From: Dyadobacter sp.
GTDB lineage: Bacteria > Bacteroidota > Bacteroidia > Cytophagales > Spirosomataceae
Reading direction: 5' to 3'
DNA: 64,000 nucleotides
Assembly (NCBI RefSeq): GCF_017744695.1
Contig: NZ_JAGIAS010000004.1
Coordinates: 207,303-271,302 of the forward strand
The translations under genes were made by a program, and so were the position numbers. Positions 54,147 through 62,513 of the stretch are shown piece after piece (positions within the stretch are counted from its first letter, which is position 1; every line of letters begins with the position of its first letter). The notes below the pieces were generated by a model. The model was given only the letters and a program-made list of their open reading frames with translations, searched no databases and was not told where the DNA came from.

Positions 54147-55262
54147 CTAACGGGTTTTGTCAATTAATTCGATCCACTCATTATATCCGTTTTCCACATT
54201 GAACCGGCTGGCAACCTCGATGCTGCGGGCACTGTCGGTTTTGATTTCACCACTCATCAATGAACGCATGGCCGCAACCATTTGTCTGACGCTCAGATCG
54301 TCCGTCACCACACCCATTCCATCCTTGACAAACTCGGAAACACCTCCGGAAGGAAATGCAACAATAGGTTTACCCAGCAACGCAGCTTCTATCATCACCA
54401 GTGGAAAAGGATCCTGCCGCGAGGTAAGCAGAAAACCATTTCCCATATTAAGATAGGCATAATAATCCTCTTTCTGCTTGCCGGTCAGGTGAATTTTGGT
54501 GGCCGACGTATTGTTGGCGCAGCGTTGCTCGGTATAATACACCAATCCGTCGTCGATCGTTGCACCGACCCACACCAGGTGCACGTTCGGATCGTTCACT
54601 TCCGCGGCGATGTCCGGCAGCATGTCGAAACCCTTCCGCTCAGAGGTCATCCCGGACAGTATCCAAACAAATGCATCGGTCGGAATACCGAGTTTTTTCC
54701 GCAATTCGGCGGAACGATTATCGTCCTTTTTTACCAGCGAAGAGTCAATAAATGAATAAAGCAACCCTACATTCTTCCCACCGGCATCTTTCAACGAATC
54801 GCAAGTAGTCTGCGAACAACCTATCAAAAGCTCCGAGTAATCCACGATGCTTTTGAAGTCAGGCGCGCTCAGGTATGCATATGTGAGCGGCATTTCGTGG
54901 AAATGGGTGATTACTTTGATCCCGAATTCCCTGGCTACCACGATGGTTTCGGGAATCATCGTCGTATTCACATACCAGAAATCCGCACTGAAACTTTTGG
55001 CCAGCTTTCTTAATGCACGAAGCGTGGGATTGATGCCCAGGTGAAAAGAAATTTTCTCGATCGTATTGAATTTACGGGGGGCAATATGGACGGGAATGTC
55101 CTGGGGAAACTCGGCAAGCAATTCACCATTCGCGAAACTGACAATACCGACGTCAAACCGCGAACGGTCGATTTTTTTCAGAATGTACAACAGCATCATT
55201 TCCGATCCTGTCCGTGTGGCATAGGGCGTAAAAAAGAGGATTCTCTTCTTGGATTGATTCAT
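54147..55262 (-). CDS. Family 4-type glycosyltransferase
   Basis: The 371-residue protein has the GT-B fold of GT4 enzymes: N-lobe with ATRTGSEMMLLYILKKI near residue 14, C-lobe with WILSGMTSERKGFDMLPDI and the donor site PFPLVMIEAALLGKPIVAF (near residue 285), which contains the ExxxxGxP pattern. The N-terminal helix could lie on the inner face of the membrane. Its start overlaps the stop of the upstream GT2 gene (ATGA) and its stop is 1 bp from the GH42-like gene, so the three are one unit. Donor sugar and acceptor are unknown. Confidence 0.87.
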   Translation of the reverse strand: MNQSKKRILFFTPYATRTGSEMMLLYILKKIDRSRFDVGIVSFANGELLAEFPQDIPVHIAPRKFNTIEKISFHLGINPTLRALRKLAKSFSADFWYVNTTMIPETIVVAREFGIKVITHFHEMPLTYAYLSAPDFKSIVDYSELLIGCSQTTCDSLKDAGGKNVGLLYSFIDSSLVKKDDNRSAELRKKLGIPTDAFVWILSGMTSERKGFDMLPDIAAEVNDPNVHLVWVGATIDDGLVYYTEQRCANNTSATKIHLTGKQKEDYYAYLNMGNGFLLTSRQDPFPLVMIEAALLGKPIVAFPSGGVSEFVKDGMGVVTDDLSVRQMVAAMRSLMSGEIKTDSARSIEVASRFNVENGYNEWIELIDKTR

Positions 55263-56266
55263 GCAGAGGCAGTTAAGAGGTCGATATTCTCCTGGGGCTT
55301 GATTTTATAAAGCCCCTTCCGGAGGAACAGCGTTTTCCAGAAATATTTTAAAAGAACGCGTGTCTTCTTTACATATATATGTTGTGTGCGAAGTTCAGAG
55401 AACGGATTTCCGCTTTTTCTCAGGTTAAGAAGCATTTTCCACCCATAAATCACCGGCACCATAAAAATGTAATGCAGGATCAGCATAATGTACTGAAAAA
55501 TACCGTACTGCTTCCGTACCCACAGGAAATTGGAAACCTGCATCTGCGTGCTGAACCGGTTGATCCACGAAATATGCGTCCGCCGGAACGGGTTATTATT
55601 TTCAAGATGGATAAAAGTGCAATCCTGAAAATAGCACAGCTTGCCGAGTTTTCCCAACCGCCCCGACCATTCCACGTCTTCCCCGTACATGAAAAACTCT
55701 TTGCTGAAACCGCCTGTTTTTTCAAAACCTTCCCTCCTTACAAACATAAATGCGCCCACCAGCCAGTCGTGCTGATCGGGATCGGCATAGGCCGGTTCTG
55801 GATAAAGTTTATGGATGACCTTATCTACCAGGCCACTCGGAGGAAGTATGAAAAACGTGCGCCGGAACTCGTTGAAACTCCGGTAGAAAGGCATCGGGGT
55901 ACCGTCGGGGTAGTATTGTAAAGCGCCGCAGGCGATAATATCCGGCCGCTCGTTCATCCGCCAGAAACACCGGCCGATCACATTGTCGGTCAGTAGCGTA
56001 TCGGCATTCAGCAGAAGCAGGTATTTTCCCTTCGCGATTTCCATGCCACGGTTATTGGCAATACCGAAACCCGCATTGTATTCCATATCAACCCACCGCA
56101 CTTCCGGATGGGCTTCCCTCACCAACGCACCGCCGCCATTCTCAGGATCGTTGTCAACAACAATAACCTCATAAGTTACTCCGGATGTAACCCGGTTGAC
56201 AGAATCTAAGCAATTGATAATGAGTTGAGGCGTCCTGTAATTAATGATAATAATGGATACATCCAT
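55259..56266 (-). CDS. Family 2 glycosyltransferase (rhamnosyltransferase-like)
   Basis: The 335-residue enzyme has a GT-A fold: IIIINYRTPQLIINCLDS at the N-terminus, VVDNDPENGG, LLLNADTLLTD with the metal-binding DxD-like site, and MYGEDVEWSGRLG, the ED-W motif typical of WbbL-like rhamnosyltransferases. The C-terminal 80 residues include a hydrophobic stretch (IMLILHYIFMVPVIYGW) that may attach it to the membrane. It is first in a three-gene unit with a GT4 and a T9SS-sorted hydrolase. The pair may build a surface polysaccharide or modify T9SS proteins. Confidence 0.88.
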   Translation of the reverse strand: MDVSIIIINYRTPQLIINCLDSVNRVTSGVTYEVIVVDNDPENGGGALVREAHPEVRWVDMEYNAGFGIANNRGMEIAKGKYLLLLNADTLLTDNVIGRCFWRMNERPDIIACGALQYYPDGTPMPFYRSFNEFRRTFFILPPSGLVDKVIHKLYPEPAYADPDQHDWLVGAFMFVRREGFEKTGGFSKEFFMYGEDVEWSGRLGKLGKLCYFQDCTFIHLENNNPFRRTHISWINRFSTQMQVSNFLWVRKQYGIFQYIMLILHYIFMVPVIYGWKMLLNLRKSGNPFSELRTQHIYVKKTRVLLKYFWKTLFLRKGLYKIKPQENIDLLTASA

Positions 56267-56299
56267 GAAAGCGGGCGTGCATGATGAAAGGGCAAAAAT

Positions 56300-56339
56300 A
56301 AAAAATCTCCCGGGAAGATGGGTAACACTTCCCGGGAGA
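56300..56339 (-). terminator. Terminator of fadA
   Basis: The arms 56306-56317 and 56328-56339 are perfect 12-nt inverted copies (TCTCCCGGGAAG); on the minus strand the hairpin is followed by a T-run starting at 56305. The same AT-rich run contains TATTTTTG (56293-56300), a possible -7 element of the following glycosyltransferase gene. Confidence 0.85.
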
Positions 56340-56372
56340 GCTTTAAAATCAAGTCGAATGTTAGTCTACGGC

Positions 56373-57551
56373 TTAATTGAGTCTTTCATAAATGCCGGCA
56401 ACGCCCTGCCCACCTCCTACACAGGCCGTTACCATGCCGTATTTCTGGTCGCGGCGCTTCATTTCGTTAAAAAGTTGCACCGAAAGCCTGGCGCCCGTCG
56501 AGCCTAATGCATGCCCTAGTGCAATAGCGCCTCCATTCGGGTTCACGATCGCAGGATCGATTCCCAATTCCTGGATCACTGCCAGCGATTGTGCTGCAAA
56601 TGCCTCGTTCAATTCGACCTGTTGGATATCGCTCAGTTTCAACCCGGCCTGTTTCAGTGCCAACGGTACCGCTGCAACGGGCCCGATACCCATGATCCGT
56701 GGATCTACGCCCGCTGTCGCGTACGACATCATGCGTGCGATCGGTTTCAGACCAAGCTCATTCACCAGTTTTTCTGACATCACGATCACAAATGCCGCTC
56801 CGTCCGACGTTTGCGAAGAATTCCCGGCCGTCACCGATCCTCCTGCCGCAAAAACGGGTTTCAGTTTATTCAATGCATCCACAGTCGTATCCGCACGTGG
56901 GCCCTCGTCCTGGCTAATCACCGTTTCCTTGGTTTTCTTTTTGCCCGAGGCCTGGTCAAAGTAAGTTTCCTTCACGGTTACCGGTACTATCCCATCGGCA
57001 AACCAGCCTTCCTTTTGGGCGCGCAGCGCTTTTTGGTGTGATTGAAATGAAAATTCATCCTGCGCTTCGCGGCTGATCTTGAAATCCTGTGCCACCTGCT
57101 CGGCGGTAAGGCCCATGCTCAGGTAATAATCAGGGTTGGTGTGGGCTATTTCGTAGTTCAATGCGGTCTTCCAGCCCATTGTAGGCACCAGTGACATCGA
57201 CTCGGTACCACCGGCGATAATGCATTCGGCCATACCGGCATGGATTTTTGCCGAAGCCATCGCGATTGCCTCCACGCCCGAGCCGCAATACCGGTTGATG
57301 GTAATCCCGGATACATTTTTGGGCAAAGAAAGCAATGCCACGTACCGGCCCATCTGCATACCCTGCTCAGCTTCCGGCACTGCATTTCCCACAATCACAT
57401 CATCCACGCGGGTGGGGTCGAGCTGCGGGGTTTGTTCGAGCAAATGCCTGATCACCGCCGCACCGAGGTCGTCGGGACGTGTAAACCGGAAACCGCCTCT
57501 CGGCGCTTTGCCTACCGCGGTGCGATAGCCCGCCACAATGTATGCGTTCAT
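56373..57551 (-). CDS. fadA: Acetyl-CoA acyltransferase (beta-oxidation thiolase)
   Basis: The 392-residue enzyme cleaves 3-ketoacyl-CoA to acetyl-CoA and a shortened acyl-CoA. The nucleophile Cys89 lies in NRYCGSGVEA, the His in GGAIALGHALG (near 350) and the second Cys in VTACVGGGQG (near 380). Length equals Bacillus FadA. It stands alone, but its promoter region carries one copy of the palindrome shared with fadN and fadE (57598-57613), so it is probably the thiolase of that cycle. A strong terminator follows. Confidence 0.95.
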   Translation of the reverse strand: MNAYIVAGYRTAVGKAPRGGFRFTRPDDLGAAVIRHLLEQTPQLDPTRVDDVIVGNAVPEAEQGMQMGRYVALLSLPKNVSGITINRYCGSGVEAIAMASAKIHAGMAECIIAGGTESMSLVPTMGWKTALNYEIAHTNPDYYLSMGLTAEQVAQDFKISREAQDEFSFQSHQKALRAQKEGWFADGIVPVTVKETYFDQASGKKKTKETVISQDEGPRADTTVDALNKLKPVFAAGGSVTAGNSSQTSDGAAFVIVMSEKLVNELGLKPIARMMSYATAGVDPRIMGIGPVAAVPLALKQAGLKLSDIQQVELNEAFAAQSLAVIQELGIDPAIVNPNGGAIALGHALGSTGARLSVQLFNEMKRRDQKYGMVTACVGGGQGVAGIYERLN

Positions 57552-57597
57552 ATTGGATCTGTTTTTGAAATCGATATTAAAGCAGGCACATTCAATT

Positions 57598-57613
57598 AGT
57601 ATGCCTGCATACC
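57598..57613 (-). promoter_or_regulatory. Operator upstream of fadA
   Basis: On the plus strand the site is AGTATGCCTGCATACC; the inner GTATGC-CT-GCATAC (57599-57612) is a perfect palindrome apart from the 2-nt centre. Its centre is 54 nt upstream of the fadA start. It shares 15 of 16 bases with the downstream fadE operator. Confidence 0.75.
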
Positions 57614-57645
57614 ATTCGTAAAAATAGGTATTAATCCTAAAACAA

Positions 57646-57677
57646 CAAACCGCCGGAGTTTGTTTTCCGGCGGTTTG
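57646..57677 (-). terminator. Terminator-like hairpin after pspC
   Basis: The arms 57646-57656 and 57667-57677 are perfect 11-nt inverted copies (CAAACCGCCGG), followed on the minus strand by a T-rich stretch (TTGTTTT). It lies between the pspC stop and the fadA operator. Confidence 0.65.
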
Positions 57678-57713
57678 TAACTACCAAGTCTTTGCTGATG
57701 GAAGTCTTAATTT

Positions 57714-57947
57714 TCAAGAAGGGATATGCCCTTGTTCCAGCTCTTTGGGGCGTTTTGCGATGTCGGGCATGACGATCCAAAGGATGATGTAAAACAAAAT
57801 GACCGGGAAAGTGACCGGGATGAAGATCGCGAGTACGAACAAAACACGGACGATGGTGACGTCGATATCGAAGTAATCGGCCAATCCTGAGGCTACGCCG
57901 CCAATCATTTTGTTGCTGGTGTTACGGAACAATCTATTGTGGTTCAT
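57714..57947 (-). CDS. PspC domain protein
   Basis: This 77-residue protein is a single PspC domain: RLFRNTSNKMIGGVASGLADYF (residues 5-26) followed by one membrane helix (about 35-60: VRVLFVLAIFIPVTFPVILFYI) and a short tail. PspC proteins sit in the inner membrane and in Proteobacteria take part in the phage-shock response with PspA and PspB; here no other psp gene is in view, so stress function is inferred from the domain only. Short PspC genes like this are frequent in Bacteroidota. Confidence 0.9.
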   Translation of the reverse strand: MNHNRLFRNTSNKMIGGVASGLADYFDIDVTIVRVLFVLAIFIPVTFPVILFYIILWIVMPDIAKRPKELEQGHIPS

Positions 57948-58110
57948 GGCTATATCTGTTTAAATCGTTTTGACGTGTTAAAGGTACTATGCATTACCTA
58001 GTAGTGGTTCAAAATCTATACAAACGGTCCTACGCTCTTGGCACGGGTGATTTTTAAGGATAGATAAATGGGTATTAAAAGATTAGATATGCATTAGGAT
58101 TCTGCCGGAT

Positions 58111-58144
58111 GTTGCGTAATACTATTGGCAATGAATTACCTTTG
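58111..58144 (+). promoter_or_regulatory. Candidate promoter of secA
   Basis: GTTG (58111-58114) and TACCTTTG (58137-58144, a TAnnTTTG match) are 22 nt apart, slightly more than usual. It would give a leader of about 90 nt before the secA start. Confidence 0.45.
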
Positions 58145-58242
58145 GGATTGTAAATGCGGGTTTTGCTGACAATGTGACACGCGATTTGTGGCAGGCTCAA
58201 TATTTTATAAGGAAAAACCTGTTAAAAAACATACATCACATC

Positions 58243-61200
58243 ATGTTTAAAATATTTTCCAAGCTATTTGGCACGAAATCGGAACGGGACCTCAAAGAAC
58301 TGACCCCGTACGTTGATAAGATCAATGCCGAATATGCATTGCTAGCCTCCCTGTCGAATGACGAGCTCCGGGCACAATCCGCGAACTTGAAACAACATAT
58401 TGCCGATCAATTGAAATCTGTCGATGAGCAAATCGCAGCATTGAGACAGCAGGCAGCCGACGAACCGAATGTGGACAGTAAAGAGGCGATCTTCAAGAAA
58501 ATCGACGCACTCGAACTGGAAAGAAATAAAGAACTGGAAAAGGTATTGCTCGATATTCTCCCGAAGGCATTCGCGATCGTGAAAGACACAGCCCGCCGTT
58601 TTACAGAAAATGATAAGCTGGAAGTAACCGCCAACTATTTTGACCGCGAAATCGCTTCTAAAAAGTCGAATGTGACCATTAGCGGCGATAAGGCACTTTG
58701 GAATACAACTTGGGACGTGATCGGTCAGCCTATCAAATGGAACATGGTCCATTATGATGTGCAGCTGATCGGTGGTGTGGTGTTGCACCAGGGCAAGATT
58801 TCCGAAATGGCGACCGGTGAAGGTAAAACCCTCGTGGCTACCCTTCCTTCGTTCCTGAATGCGCTCGCAGGACAAGGTGTTCACATTGTAACCGTGAACG
58901 ACTACCTGGCCAAACGCGATGCCGAGTGGAATGCACCGCTTTTCGAATTCCACGGCATGAGTGTCGACTGTATTGACCGTCACCAACCGAACACGATTGC
59001 ACGTCGCAATGCCTACAAAGCTGACCTTACTTACGGGACCAACAACGAATTCGGTTTCGATTACCTGCGTGACAATATGTCACGGACGCCGGAAGAGCTC
59101 GTTCAGCGCAAACACCACTTTGCGATGGTCGATGAGGTCGACTCTGTGTTGATCGACGATGCGCGTACGCCATTGATCATCAGTGGTCCGGTGCCACGCG
59201 GCGACGAACAGGAGTTTTTGGAGCTGAAACCACGCGTTGCAAGGATTGTAGAGGCTCAAAAGCGCCTCGCAATGGACTTCCTCAACGATGCTAAAAAGAA
59301 AATCCAGGCAGGAGATAAAAAAGAAGGCGGCTTGGCATTGTTCCGCGCACACCGCGGTATGCCGAAATACAAGCCGTTGATCAAATACCTCAGCGAAGGC
59401 GGCGTAAAGGCCATTATGCAGGAATCGGAATCGATTTACCTCGCAGAAAACCAGAAACTGATGCCGCAAGCCGACGCTCCGCTCTATTTCACGATCGATG
59501 AGCGTCATAACAGCATCGAGCTGACCGAAAAGGGGATCGACTTCCTCACCGGCGAATCGGAAGAAAGCAACTTCTTCATTCTCCCCGACATTGCTGTTGA
59601 CCTCGACGCTATCGAAAAAGATACTTCGCTTAGCGAGCACGATCGCGTGATCGCAAAAGAAGCATTGATCCGCGATTATTCCGTTAAAACAGCCCGTATC
59701 CACACGGTAAACCAGCTTTTGAAAGCATTTACGCTCTTCGAAAAAGATGTGGAATACGTGATCATGGACGGAAAGGTAAAAATCGTCGACGAGCAGACCG
59801 GCCGTATCATGGAAGGTCGCCGCTATTCCGACGGTTTGCACCAGGCGATCGAAGCAAAAGAAAGTGTGCGCGTGGAAGACGCGACGCAAACGTACGCGAC
59901 GATTACCCTGCAAAACTACTTCCGGATGTACCACAAACTGGCTGGTATGACCGGTACTGCGGAAACAGAAGCGGGTGAGTTCTGGGAAATCTACAAACTC
60001 GACGTCGTGTCGATCCCTACCAACCGCGGAATCGTCCGTAAGGATCAGGAAGATAAAGTATATCGCTCGGTTCGTGAGAAATACAATGCTGTAACCGACG
60101 AAATCGTGGAACTCGTAGAAGCAGGCCGCCCGGTACTCGTGGGTACCACTTCGGTGGAGAACTCCGAGATCATCAGCCGGATGCTCACGCTGCGCAAGAT
60201 CCCACACCAGGTTTTGAATGCAAAACAACACCAGCGCGAGGCAGAGGTGGTTGCGGAAGCGGGTAAACCTGGAACTGTAACGATCGCTACCAACATGGCC
60301 GGTCGTGGTACCGATATTAAACTGACGCCGGAAGCGAAAGCGGCGGGTGGTCTGGCGATCATCGGTACGGAACGTCATGAAAGCCGTCGCGTCGACCGCC
60401 AGCTGCGTGGTCGTTCGGGACGTCAGGGTGACCCGGGTTCATCTCAGTTCTTCGTTTCACTCGAAGATAACCTGATGCGTTTGTTCGGTTCCGACCGTAT
60501 GGCGAAAGTAATGGACCGCATGGGCCTCGAAGAAGGTGAAGTGATCCAGAGCAGCATGATCACGAAATCGATCGAGAGAGCTCAGAAAAAAGTAGAAGAG
60601 AACAACTTCGGAATGCGTAAGCGTTTGCTTGAATATGACGACGTGATGAACTATCAGCGTGACGCGATCTATACGCGCCGTCGCAATGCATTGTTCGGAG
60701 ATCGTCTGGCTGTGGATATTGCCAACACGCTGTTCGACGTGTGCGACGAAATCGCGACGACTGCGGGAAGCTACGCCGAACTTGAACTGGCTGCCATTAC
60801 CACATTGGGCATGGAAGTTCCTTTCAGCGAGAGCGAATATGGTGCCATGAAGCCTTCCGACCGCTCGCAAAAGCTTTACGACGCAGCAGAAAAACAATAT
60901 CAGGATAAAAACGACTCGATTTCGGGCAAAGCATTGCCGGTACTCCGCTCGATTTATGCAGAGCGCGGCGCGGTGATTTCCGAAATCATGATCCCGTTTA
61001 CAGATGGTATCCGTCAGGCCGGAGTGGTAGTTGGCCTGCAAAAAGCCATTGAAAGCGAAGGCAAAGACATTACCCGCGAAATGGAGAAGGCGATCGTGCT
61101 TTCGCTCATCGACCAGGAATGGAAGGAGCATTTGCGTGAAATGGACGATCTGAAACAATCGGTGCAGAATGCGGTATTCGAGCAGAAAGATCCATTGCTG

Positions 61201-61587
61201 ATCTACAAATTCGAGTCGGTAGAACTCTTCAAACGCTTCCTGAGCAAGGTTAACTTCGATATGATCTCCTTCCTGATGAAGGCCGACATTCCACAGGAGG
61301 AAGCAGCGCCGCCTACTGCCGTAGCGCAGCAAGTCCGCAGACCGGAGCCTACACCTGAACTTCACACCAACCGTGAGGAAGACTACGACGTGGAAACCGA
61401 TACTTTCCATTCACAGGAATCGACGACCAAAGCGCAGCCCGTGCGTACCATTAAAATCGCCGACCGCAACCAACGGGTATCCGTTCAGTACCGCGACGGC
61501 CGCATTGTCCGCGACGTAAAGTTCAAGAAAGTGGAGCACGAGGTGAAAAACGGCGACTGTGTGGTGGTTGATGTGCATGAGGAATAG
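58243..61587 (+). CDS. secA: Preprotein translocase ATPase SecA
   Basis: ATG 58243 (MFKIFSKLFG) is the conserved SecA start; the 23 residues upstream in the same frame are spurious. The 1114-residue motor drives unfolded proteins through SecYEG. Motifs: Walker A GEGKT near residue 193, VDEVDS near 297, TNMAGRGTDI near 685 and QLRGRSGRQGDPG near 720. Bacteroidota SecA is longer than the E. coli form (901) because of insertions, here notably in the first nucleotide-binding fold. The C-terminal zinc motif (CxCxnCH), used with SecB in E. coli, is missing; the protein ends in a beta-rich extension. A decamer element begins on its stop codon. Confidence 0.97.
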   Translation: MFKIFSKLFGTKSERDLKELTPYVDKINAEYALLASLSNDELRAQSANLKQHIADQLKSVDEQIAALRQQAADEPNVDSKEAIFKKIDALELERNKELEKVLLDILPKAFAIVKDTARRFTENDKLEVTANYFDREIASKKSNVTISGDKALWNTTWDVIGQPIKWNMVHYDVQLIGGVVLHQGKISEMATGEGKTLVATLPSFLNALAGQGVHIVTVNDYLAKRDAEWNAPLFEFHGMSVDCIDRHQPNTIARRNAYKADLTYGTNNEFGFDYLRDNMSRTPEELVQRKHHFAMVDEVDSVLIDDARTPLIISGPVPRGDEQEFLELKPRVARIVEAQKRLAMDFLNDAKKKIQAGDKKEGGLALFRAHRGMPKYKPLIKYLSEGGVKAIMQESESIYLAENQKLMPQADAPLYFTIDERHNSIELTEKGIDFLTGESEESNFFILPDIAVDLDAIEKDTSLSEHDRVIAKEALIRDYSVKTARIHTVNQLLKAFTLFEKDVEYVIMDGKVKIVDEQTGRIMEGRRYSDGLHQAIEAKESVRVEDATQTYATITLQNYFRMYHKLAGMTGTAETEAGEFWEIYKLDVVSIPTNRGIVRKDQEDKVYRSVREKYNAVTDEIVELVEAGRPVLVGTTSVENSEIISRMLTLRKIPHQVLNAKQHQREAEVVAEAGKPGTVTIATNMAGRGTDIKLTPEAKAAGGLAIIGTERHESRRVDRQLRGRSGRQGDPGSSQFFVSLEDNLMRLFGSDRMAKVMDRMGLEEGEVIQSSMITKSIERAQKKVEENNFGMRKRLLEYDDVMNYQRDAIYTRRRNALFGDRLAVDIANTLFDVCDEIATTAGSYAELELAAITTLGMEVPFSESEYGAMKPSDRSQKLYDAAEKQYQDKNDSISGKALPVLRSIYAERGAVISEIMIPFTDGIRQAGVVVGLQKAIESEGKDITREMEKAIVLSLIDQEWKEHLREMDDLKQSVQNAVFEQKDPLLIYKFESVELFKRFLSKVNFDMISFLMKADIPQEEAAPPTAVAQQVRRPEPTPELHTNREEDYDVETDTFHSQESTTKAQPVRTIKIADRNQRVSVQYRDGRIVRDVKFKKVEHEVKNGDCVVVDVHEE

Positions 61588-61738
61588 TCATTTTTAGTCA
61601 AGTGTAGTCAGTAGTAGTCAGGTATGGTCAATGGTTGTCAAGAATAGTCATTGAAAGTCAGGAGGAGAAAATTTCTCAACCCTGTTAACAACAAATGACA
61701 ACTTCTGACAATACCTGACTACACTTGACGAAGTGTCA
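61587..61738 (+). repeat. Decamer hairpin element, copy C (after secA)
   Basis: GTCA occurs at 61587, 61597, 61607, 61617, 61627, 61637, 61647 and 61657, eight units exactly 10 nt apart; the first G is the last base of the secA stop codon. A loop with GGAGGAGAAAATTT follows, then TGAC at 61696, 61706, 61716 and 61726, and a last GTCA at 61735. Unlike copies A and B there is no GC core. The usual hairpin terminator follows at 61751-61783. Confidence 0.85.
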
Positions 61739-61750
61739 AGAGACGTTACG

Positions 61751-61783
61751 AAAAAGCCCCGGCGTATCCCGTCGGGGCTTTTT
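61751..61783 (+). terminator. Terminator of secA
   Basis: The arms 61751-61761 (AAAAAGCCCCG) and 61773-61783 are perfect 11-nt inverted copies with T-run at the end; it can act on either strand. Confidence 0.85.
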
Positions 61784-61853
61784 CGTTGACGTAAAATCAG
61801 GATTTATGCGATATTTGCATTTCAGAGACGACCATTAACAAAAATAAACCTGC

Positions 61854-62513
61854 ATGAAACTGCACAGAGAAGGATATACAATCATGGCTGTAACGGCCAT
61901 TGTACTGATCATCATTAATTTAGGGATCAACTATCTCCTTCCCGACGGCTATTGGATACCTCGCCTGGTATTGATAGCGAGCATTGTCATTTTCTTCCTT
62001 GTCGTGCAGTTTTTCCGCGTTCCGTCTCGGGTAGTGCATCAAAGCGACCGCGAAATCGTGGCGCCTTGTGATGGTAAGGTAGTGGTTATTGAAGAGGTTG
62101 TTGAAACAGAGTATTTCAAAGGTCCGCGCCGCCAGATCAGCATCTTCATGTCGCCGCTGAATGTGCACGTCAACTGGAACCCTATCAGCGGGGTAATCCA
62201 ATATTTCAAGTACCACCCGGGACTGTACCTGGTCGCCTGGCACCCCAAATCCAGCACCGAAAACGAACGTACCACCGTTGTAATCCGCAACAAGGAAGGT
62301 ATCGAAGTACTATTCCGCCAAATCGCGGGCGCAGCAGCGCGTCGTATACGCTGGTATGTGAAGGAAGGTGATAAAGTGGAGCAAAGCACCGAAATGGGCT
62401 TTATCAAATTCGGGTCCAGAGTCGATCTTTACATTCCCCTGGACGCCGAAATCAATGTCAATCTTCAAGACAAGACGGTAGGTAGCGTCACTGTGCTGGC
62501 AACTTTAAAATAA
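61854..62513 (+). CDS. psd: Phosphatidylserine decarboxylase proenzyme
   Basis: The 219-residue enzyme turns phosphatidylserine into phosphatidylethanolamine. Two N-terminal membrane helices (about 8-30 and 32-48) anchor it. The self-cleavage site is Gly187-Ser188 in FIKFGSRVDLY, where Ser becomes the pyruvoyl cofactor; upstream PCDGKVVVIEEV and FMSPLNVHVNW carry the conserved Asp and His. The short form (about 220 residues) is the one also found in archaea. It follows the secA terminator and overlaps the convergent rhomboid gene by 9 nt. Confidence 0.95.
   Translation: MKLHREGYTIMAVTAIVLIIINLGINYLLPDGYWIPRLVLIASIVIFFLVVQFFRVPSRVVHQSDREIVAPCDGKVVVIEEVVETEYFKGPRRQISIFMSPLNVHVNWNPISGVIQYFKYHPGLYLVAWHPKSSTENERTTVVIRNKEGIEVLFRQIAGAAARRIRWYVKEGDKVEQSTEMGFIKFGSRVDLYIPLDAEINVNLQDKTVGSVTVLATLK

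Noticed and set aside
59080..60378. Minus-strand frame of 432 codons over secA
   Set aside because: Shadow of secA.
61587..61738. CRISPR array from regularly spaced repeats
   Set aside because: The repeated part is only 4 nt, spacing is 10 nt and the arms are inverted; no cas genes are near.
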